Of a stretch of DNA of 50,712 bases, positions 45,436 through 50,712 are shown in pieces (within the stretch, counting starts at the first letter, position 1; each line of letters opens with the position of its first letter). The notes beneath the pieces were generated by a model. It saw only the letters and a list, made by a program, of their open reading frames with translations, was not told the DNA's origin and made no database searches. The stretch is taken from assembly GCA_947167045.1 (NCBI GenBank), contig CAMVGO010000015.1, forward strand, positions 1-50,712, read 5' to 3'. The DNA comes from an uncultured Clostridia bacterium. Its GTDB lineage: Bacteria; Bacillota; Clostridia; Saccharofermentanales; Saccharofermentanaceae. Both the position numbers and the translations under genes were made by a program.

Positions 45436-46809
45436 GTGAATAGAAATATCATTAAGAAGGCTGTATCTGCTGTTCTGACAGGTGCGGTCCTGCTGGGCTT
45501 TACCGGATGTCTTAATAACGGAGGAGCCAAAAAGGCGGTATTGGAAGCTGCCGATTCTCTGGCAACCGATATGTTGACCTGCAATGCAGGAAAGATCATC
45601 AAGAATACCGGTCTTGATAAGAAGAGCAAGGAGGCACAGTCTCTGACCGAGCTCCTTTCCGATGATGAGAAAACCGATGACGAGAAGGCTTTCTTCAAGG
45701 CCGTCGAGTCCACCATTGAATATGAGATCGATGAGGAGTCATGCACGGTAAACAAGGACAGCGCTTCTGTTGACATCGTTTTCACTATCGTCGATTATTC
45801 TTCTGTTCTTGATGAGGATTTCAATGATATCGATGAGCTGACAAAAGCAATAAAGAAAGGTGACACCAACGAGATCACCTTTACTGCCGAGTTCGTCAAG
45901 GAAGACAAGGAATGGGTGCCCGACAATGTCGGAAGCAAGAAATTCCTCAAGCTCTACGATTACAGGAAAGTTGAGTTAGATCTCTCGCTTTCAGCCGAGA
46001 AGATCGCCGGCCTGATCGATAAGAACGTCAGTGATTTCTGGCTTACAACCGACGGCAAGTATGTTGATACCAACTTTATCCAGTACGATTATTTCTTTGC
46101 TTCCGAAGCTCTTGAATATGCAGACAGAGAGTTTTATCTGTATTTCAAACTCTATAAGGACGGTCAGGTTGCTTATGTCAGCGACAACATGCTCTTTGGA
46201 AAGTCCACAAACATTTCCTGCCGTGTCGAGCTCGGAGATGTCGGCCTTACCGGAAGCATCTTTGAAGACGGTACTTACACCATCGAACTGCTTACCGCAG
46301 ACGGTGAGGTCGTAGATACCGAGATCGTTACCGTCGAGCATACCGAGATCACCGTTCCTTCCGGCAATGGCGGCGGAAACGGCGGCGGCGGAAATACGAC
46401 AACAGGCGGTGAGGGCGTTTATTTCGATTATTACGATAAGTCCTTCAAGCAGTATGTCATCGAGGCAGACTGGTTCGAGTATGACGTTGATGCCGGATGC
46501 CTTTCCGACGGCTGCTTCTATGACAAGTCGGTCCAGTATATCGCTTTCTCCATCCAGGTAACTCCCGAGTGCGACAAGGAACTCACATACTATTATTACT
46601 ATGCCGCAAACGAGAATGAGCTCGCGGATGCACTCTCAGGTTCACCGATCTTTACTGACACGATCTCCGTAACCCAGTATGACAACGGATACTATTACGA
46701 TATCGATTATGCGACAAACGGTGAGGCACAGTCAGGCTTCTATCTCCTGTTCGTAATGGATGCCGAGACGAACTCCAACATACTCTACGGATTCTGCAAG
46801 GTTTCATGA
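45436..46809 (+). CDS. Putative lipoprotein, paralog 1
   Basis: A 457-residue protein. GTG start with AGGGAGG eight bases upstream. Lipobox LLGFTGC places the modified cysteine near residue 25. After it, a helical region (residues 30-170) resembles small envelope DUF domains: VLEAADSLATDMLTCNAGKI and later ITFTAEFVKEDKEWVPDNVG. A beta-sandwich-like region follows (EFYLYFKLYKDGQVAYVSDN), then a Gly-rich linker (GNGGGNGGGGNTTTGG) and a C-terminal Tyr-rich domain (KELTYYYYYAANE). The same order is found in the next gene, so they are paralogs. No enzyme motif is seen. Function unknown; outer-face location is expected. Confidence 0.82.
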   Translation: MNRNIIKKAVSAVLTGAVLLGFTGCLNNGGAKKAVLEAADSLATDMLTCNAGKIIKNTGLDKKSKEAQSLTELLSDDEKTDDEKAFFKAVESTIEYEIDEESCTVNKDSASVDIVFTIVDYSSVLDEDFNDIDELTKAIKKGDTNEITFTAEFVKEDKEWVPDNVGSKKFLKLYDYRKVELDLSLSAEKIAGLIDKNVSDFWLTTDGKYVDTNFIQYDYFFASEALEYADREFYLYFKLYKDGQVAYVSDNMLFGKSTNISCRVELGDVGLTGSIFEDGTYTIELLTADGEVVDTEIVTVEHTEITVPSGNGGGNGGGGNTTTGGEGVYFDYYDKSFKQYVIEADWFEYDVDAGCLSDGCFYDKSVQYIAFSIQVTPECDKELTYYYYYAANENELADALSGSPIFTDTISVTQYDNGYYYDIDYATNGEAQSGFYLLFVMDAETNSNILYGFCKVS

Positions 46810-46839
46810 GAATCTGCCTGATTGTATAAAGAACAAGTT

Positions 46840-46848
46840 TGATATAAT
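46840..46848 (+). promoter_or_regulatory. Extended -10 promoter
   Basis: TGATATAAT lies 64 nt before the ATG at 46913; the extra distance holds a hairpin. Confidence 0.6.
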
Positions 46849-46862
46849 AAGTCGAAATAATG

Positions 46863-46887
46863 GTGGCGCCTTCAAAAGAGGCGCCAC
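46863..46887 (+). terminator. Nine-bp perfect hairpin in the intergenic leader
   Basis: GTGGCGCCT pairs with AGGCGCCAC over a seven-base loop. No T-run follows. It sits downstream of the TGATATAAT box and eight bases before the GAGG ribosome site, so it may belong to the 5' leader of the next gene rather than end the previous one. Confidence 0.45.
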
Positions 46888-46912
46888 TTAAATGTGAGGA
46901 AATGGAATATTG

Positions 46913-48274
46913 ATGCGTTATACAAAAAAGATATTCACTGTGTTCCTGGCTGTCTGCTGTGTCATGTCCGTGCTTTGCGGATGCAGCGCAGGTGACAGGA
47001 GCCCGGAAGCAAAGAGCCTCTGTGAGACTTTCTGTACCGACGTAAAGGCCGGAGAGATCTCAAAGCTCGCTTCTTATTTCGACTACGGAACCATAACGGA
47101 CGAGGAACTGGCCGAACTTATCGCGCCTTCTGACTTTAACAAAGAAGAAGCAGCTTTCGCCGCTGCCATAAAAGAATCCACGGATTTCTCCGTTCAGGAT
47201 CCCGTCTATGACAAGAACACTAAGACCGCAACCGTTTATGTCGTCTGGAAACAGGGCGACTTCAGTTCGGATGCGGCTCTTTCCGCAGCCTCCGTTGAAG
47301 AGTTCAAGACGGCTCTTTCTTCGTCATCTTCGAAAAACATAACAGTAAACGTCACGGTCGACCTGAGCGGTGAGTTTGCCAGGATCAAGAATCCAAAAGA
47401 TACAGTGGATGCCGTTTACGCTTACAACACCATAAACCACGGCATAATGCCGGGGCTCCTTTCGGATTTTTATACTGACTCAAATTGGACTTTGGCTCCA
47501 AAAGGCGTTTATACGAACGTAAAAGAGATCGGACTGCGCGTAAACTTCAACAACGAGCTTTCCAGATACAGGTTCATTCCAGGGGTGTACTACACGGTAT
47601 CGAGGGGCGGCGAGGTCATATACACATCTGACATCATGGATATCGAAGACAACAGCATCAGGCTGGATTATACGATTGACATGGCAGGCGCAGGAGATCT
47701 CAACGAGGACGGTTTCATCACTGACGGCAAGTATTCGGTAATGGTCTTTGACGCGCACTCAAAGCAGATCTGCACATCCGACTGTGAAGTGGTTAATGAG
47801 ATCCTCGAGAAAGAAGAGATAGTTTTCGAGGAATACAAGAAGGATCACTACCTGACCGATCTCGTCTATGACATAAAGGATAGCGACCTTATGGCGAATT
47901 CGTTTGTCTTTAACACAGGCTGGTGGGACTACGACGGCACATCAGTCGGCAAGAGTGCTTTTGCTTCAAACACTAAGACACTTGGATTCTCTCTTGCTGT
48001 CAGCAGCACAAATGACAACGAGCTCTATTACGATTACTATTACAGCGAGAAATCCGATTTCAAAGATGTGAACGAGACCGAACCCGTTTTCAGCGCTTCC
48101 TGCAAGCCTACGGTCTATGACGATCAGTCCTGTTACGACATCGACTATACTCCTGCGGAGATGAAGCCGGGGTTCTACGGTCTCGTGGTCTACGGAGATG
48201 CCGGCAGGAAACATATCGTGTTCACTGCTGCATGCATCGTTGTCGAAGAGACGAGCGGAGATGTAATAGACTGA
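46913..48274 (+). CDS. Putative lipoprotein, paralog 2
   Basis: A 453-residue paralog of the preceding gene. ATG 46913 is chosen over TTG 46910. Lipobox SVLCGC near residue 24. The helical N-terminal region (LCETFCTDVKAGEISKLASY), the central beta region (GVYYTVSRGGEVIYTSDIMD) and the C-terminal Tyr-rich domain (NELYYDYYYSEKSDF, then YDIDYTPAEMKPGFYGLVV) follow in the same order, but the Gly linker is replaced by a charged stretch (ILEKEEIVFEEYKKDH). No enzyme motif is seen. It has its own promoter. Role unknown. Confidence 0.82.
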   Translation: MRYTKKIFTVFLAVCCVMSVLCGCSAGDRSPEAKSLCETFCTDVKAGEISKLASYFDYGTITDEELAELIAPSDFNKEEAAFAAAIKESTDFSVQDPVYDKNTKTATVYVVWKQGDFSSDAALSAASVEEFKTALSSSSSKNITVNVTVDLSGEFARIKNPKDTVDAVYAYNTINHGIMPGLLSDFYTDSNWTLAPKGVYTNVKEIGLRVNFNNELSRYRFIPGVYYTVSRGGEVIYTSDIMDIEDNSIRLDYTIDMAGAGDLNEDGFITDGKYSVMVFDAHSKQICTSDCEVVNEILEKEEIVFEEYKKDHYLTDLVYDIKDSDLMANSFVFNTGWWDYDGTSVGKSAFASNTKTLGFSLAVSSTNDNELYYDYYYSEKSDFKDVNETEPVFSASCKPTVYDDQSCYDIDYTPAEMKPGFYGLVVYGDAGRKHIVFTAACIVVEETSGDVID

Positions 48275-48281
48275 CGATCCC

Positions 48282-48290
48282 TGATATAAT
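48282..48290 (+). promoter_or_regulatory. Extended -10 promoter
   Basis: TGATATAAT lies 27 nt before the ATG at 48318. Confidence 0.6.
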
Positions 48291-48317
48291 CTAAGGATCT
48301 TTCAGACAAGAGGTTCT

Positions 48318-48908
48318 ATGGCGGATCGGATATCACATCAGATGATAAAAAAGATAACTGCGGCGCTGCTGACTCTGCCGTTGGTTATAAGTATCGCTTC
48401 GTGTTCGGCCATTGATATCCTCGGCAGTGAGGAGACGCACGGAGGAAGGATCCGTTCTTCCGAGCCGAGCAAGCCCGAGCACGGTTCCCGTGGCACCGAA
48501 CCAACCTATGAGACGATGGAACCGACCGGAACTTACACCTCCGAAACATATGTGATGACTGATCCTGACTTTGACTATATAAGCAGCGTATATATCTACA
48601 GCATCTGGTATGACCCGACCGAGGATAATCCCGTGTATTACCAGGTCTTCGATACTGAAGACATGTTTGCCATGAAGGGTGTATTCTATTTCTCGGTTCC
48701 TCTTAATGCAACTTTTGAAGCAAGATTATATAAAGACGGCGAGGTTCTTCTTACGAGAGAAGTCGTCTTGAAGGATAATGTAACCGCTGAAGCCGATTTC
48801 AGCGCCGGAATGGAGGGCTGGGGCACGTTTGCTCCCGGCGACTATTATGTCGAGCTCCTTTTCGAAGGACGGCGCGTGGCGGTAACTAACAGTATCGGGG
48901 TGGTCTGA
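48318..48908 (+). CDS. Putative small lipoprotein related to the two before it
   Basis: A 196-residue protein with AGAGG six bases upstream. The lipobox SIASC places the cysteine near residue 29. A linker rich in Ser, Pro, Glu and Thr (SEPSKPEHGSRGTEPTYETM) follows, then one domain of about 110 residues. That domain resembles the central beta region of the two upstream lipoproteins (FEARLYKDGEVLLTREVVL, GTFAPGDYYVELLFEGRRVA). It seems to be a shortened family member with one domain kept. No enzyme motif is seen. It ends three bases before the methyltransferase gene. Confidence 0.75.
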   Translation: MADRISHQMIKKITAALLTLPLVISIASCSAIDILGSEETHGGRIRSSEPSKPEHGSRGTEPTYETMEPTGTYTSETYVMTDPDFDYISSVYIYSIWYDPTEDNPVYYQVFDTEDMFAMKGVFYFSVPLNATFEARLYKDGEVLLTREVVLKDNVTAEADFSAGMEGWGTFAPGDYYVELLFEGRRVAVTNSIGVV

Positions 48909-48911
48909 GAT

Positions 48912-49811
48912 ATGTTTATATCGGATAACTGGAAAGATTATGAACTCCTTTATTGCGGAGCAGGCGAAAAGTACGAACGCTGGGGCGATGTAACCTTAAG
49001 GCGTCCCGATCCTCAGGCTGTCTGGCCGGTGATAAGGAACGGCAAAGAGATACCGATGGACGAGCTCGAGAAGCCGTCGGCGCTCTACAACAGGAGCAAT
49101 ACGGGCGGAGGCGCCTGGACTAAGCTTAAGAATTTCCCTTCTACATGGAAGATAAGTTACGATTCCCTTGGAAAGAAACTGACGTTCATAATAGAACCTA
49201 CGGCTTTCAAACATACGGGGCTTTTCCCAGAGCAGGCTTCAAACTGGGATTTCTGCGGAAATCTCATAGAAAATGCGAAAAAAGCGGGGAAGAAGGATAT
49301 CAAAGTCCTTAATCTATTCGCTTATACGGGTGCCCAGACCCTGGCCTGCGCCGCGCACGGTGCCGATGAGGTCGTCCATGTCGACGCTTCAAAGGGCATG
49401 ATCGCAAGAGCGAAGGAGAATATCAAAGAAAGCGGGCTCGAAGACCGTTATGTCAGGTTTATCGCTGAGGACTGCAAAAAGTTCGTCGAGCGCGAGATAA
49501 GAAGAGGACGCAGATACGACGGAATAATCATGGATCCGCCCTCATACGGCAGAGGCCCTTCGGGAGAACTATGGAAGCTCGAGGACTCTTTCTACGATCT
49601 GGTCAAGCTCTGTTCCGAACTGATCTCGGATGATCCGCTTTTCTTTATCGCAAGTTCCTATGCCACAGGCATTACTGCCCAGGCATCGGGTCAGATCTTA
49701 AAGCTCGCGATCCCGGGCGGCAGGGTGGAAGCGGATGAACTGATGCTTCCCGTATCGAAGATGGATGCATATCTTCCTTGTGGTCAGACGGCAAGATGGA
49801 CGGCAAAGTAG
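48912..49811 (+). CDS. RlmI/RlmK-like class I rRNA methyltransferase
   Basis: A 299-residue SAM-dependent methyltransferase. The SAM-binding motif I is NLFAYTGAQTLACAAHGADE, followed by acidic VDASKGMIARAKENI, and the catalytic DPPSYGRG motif lies in IIMDPPSYGRGPSGELWKLE. Family members methylate 23S rRNA cytosines (RlmI: m5C1962). The N-terminal PUA domain typical of RlmI is absent, and the N-terminus is a shorter beta domain, so the exact target is uncertain. It overlaps the next gene by 16 nt and is coupled to it. Confidence 0.88.
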   Translation: MFISDNWKDYELLYCGAGEKYERWGDVTLRRPDPQAVWPVIRNGKEIPMDELEKPSALYNRSNTGGGAWTKLKNFPSTWKISYDSLGKKLTFIIEPTAFKHTGLFPEQASNWDFCGNLIENAKKAGKKDIKVLNLFAYTGAQTLACAAHGADEVVHVDASKGMIARAKENIKESGLEDRYVRFIAEDCKKFVEREIRRGRRYDGIIMDPPSYGRGPSGELWKLEDSFYDLVKLCSELISDDPLFFIASSYATGITAQASGQILKLAIPGGRVEADELMLPVSKMDAYLPCGQTARWTAK

Positions 49812-50485
49812 AACTCCCGTACGGCGTAAATGTCCTATACGAGGATAACCATATAATCGTGGCCTTAAAGCCGGCAGGCGTGCTGTCCCAGTCGGACGGC
49901 ACCGGAGCTCCGGACATGCTCACGGTCTTAAAGGCGTATATCAAAGAGAAATATTCCAAACCGGGTGAAGTTTATCTGGGACTCGTCCACAGGCTCGACA
50001 GGCCCGTGTCCGGAGTCATGGTCTTTGCAAGGACAAGCAAAGCGGCATCAAGGCTTTCGGAGCAGATAAGGTCCAGAAAGGTCGAAAAGATCTACAGATG
50101 TGTGGTGGACGGTGTTCTCGAAGGCTCGGGAAGGCTCGAAAACTATATCTGCAAGGATGAAAAGACCAATACGGTAACCGTATCCGATACGGAAAAGCCG
50201 GGTTTTAAGCGTTCATACCTTGATTATAAGGCGATCTGCTCAAAAGACGGGCTCACGCTGGCCGAAGTAAGGCTCGGGACGGGAAGATCCCACCAGATAA
50301 GGGCCCAGATGGCACATGCCGGATACCCTCTGATCGGTGATCAGAAGTACGGACATGCGGACAAAAGATGCAAAGATATTGCCCTCGAGGCTTACAGATT
50401 ATCTTTCGAACACCCCGTAAAGCGCGAAAACATTGCGTTTGAGGCGCCTGTCCCGTCAGTTTTTCCGTGGAGCCTGTTTGCTTGA
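49796..50485 (+). CDS. RluA-family pseudouridine synthase
   Basis: A 229-residue synthase of the RluA type, without an S4 domain. The catalytic aspartate is in LVHRLDRPVSGVMVFA, followed by RSHQIRAQMAHAG and PLIGDQKYG. Family members modify 23S rRNA or tRNA uridines; the target here is unknown. ATG 49796 is used because it aligns with the usual short N-terminus; a TTG at 49778 in the same frame is possible. It starts inside the methyltransferase gene. Confidence 0.9.
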   Translation: MDGKVELPYGVNVLYEDNHIIVALKPAGVLSQSDGTGAPDMLTVLKAYIKEKYSKPGEVYLGLVHRLDRPVSGVMVFARTSKAASRLSEQIRSRKVEKIYRCVVDGVLEGSGRLENYICKDEKTNTVTVSDTEKPGFKRSYLDYKAICSKDGLTLAEVRLGTGRSHQIRAQMAHAGYPLIGDQKYGHADKRCKDIALEAYRLSFEHPVKRENIAFEAPVPSVFPWSLFA

Positions 50486-50549
50486 CTTTGAAGCCCCATA
50501 ATATATATAATTTTAACTTGCAAAATTATATATAAAGGTGAAGCGGTTT

Positions 50550-50712
50550 ATGTACAACAAAGTTTCAAAAGACCTTAATTTCGTGGACAGAGAGAAACAG
50601 GTTCTCGAATTCTGGAAGCAGAACGACATCTACAAGAAGAGCATTGCACCCAAGGCTGACGGTGCTCCGACTTTTACTCTTTATGACGGCCCTCCGACGG
50701 CTAACGGAAAGC
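50550..50712 (+). CDS. ileS: Isoleucyl-tRNA synthetase, N-terminus (3' end outside window)
   Basis: The first 54 codons, starting at ATG 50550 with AAAGGTG nine bases upstream. LNFVDREKQVLEFWKQNDIY and then TFTLYDGPPTANGKP, the lead-in to the HIGH motif, are typical of IleS and differ from the ValS version. The 64-nt gap upstream is AT-rich and too short for a T-box leader. Confidence 0.93.
   Translation, partial: MYNKVSKDLNFVDREKQVLEFWKQNDIYKKSIAPKADGAPTFTLYDGPPTANGK

Overview
The window is a stretch of low-to-middle GC Firmicute chromosome, most likely from a gut or rumen Clostridium-class bacterium. This is inferred from gene content (Era-RecO, a rhodanese-less ThiI beside a cysteine desulfurase, GGDEF and PhoR/PhoB-type signalling, many choline/cell-wall-binding repeat proteins), from strong AGGAGG-type ribosome sites, and from the lipoprotein types. 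There is no rRNA, so genus cannot be fixed.

Left core block (1-5720): an Era GTPase whose reading frame begins with a PilT-like domain, overlapped by recO, then a GH10 xylanase without a signal peptide. Convergent to these is a PD-(D/E)XK nuclease-XPD/DinG helicase fusion. A tRNA-Leu(CAG) with a strong terminator closes the block.

Accessory block (about 5.7-27.6 kb): directly behind the tRNA lie a truncated minus-strand gene tail and a 5'-truncated TnpB fragment, then an LRR_5/zinc-ribbon protein. Next come seven secreted proteins with C-terminal choline/glucan-type cell-wall-binding (CW) repeats: two giants of about 2000 residues and five small ones. Interleaved are a small acidic protein, a microbial-type PARG macrodomain protein and a GNAT acetyltransferase. 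Neither giant nor small CW proteins show a catalytic domain that I recognise. The giants are built of large tandem repeats that I cannot assign to a named family. Several genes here have a private TGnTATAAT promoter about 30 nt from the start codon. This is the part of the window most likely to hold undescribed biology.

Right core block (27.6-50.7 kb): a membrane diguanylate cyclase; a sulfur-transfer pair (cysteine desulfurase, ThiI) with an AIR-synthase/HypE-like protein; glyA; rarA, a lipoprotein and dtd; clpX, a ROK glucokinase, valS and a membrane protein. Opposite these is a minus-strand response regulator-histidine kinase-RluF operon. Divergent from it are three related lipoprotein genes, then an rRNA methyltransferase, an RluA-type pseudouridine synthase and the start of ileS. 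This block is mostly translation, tRNA/rRNA modification and protein or DNA quality control.

All calls come from reading the sequence by eye; no database search was run.
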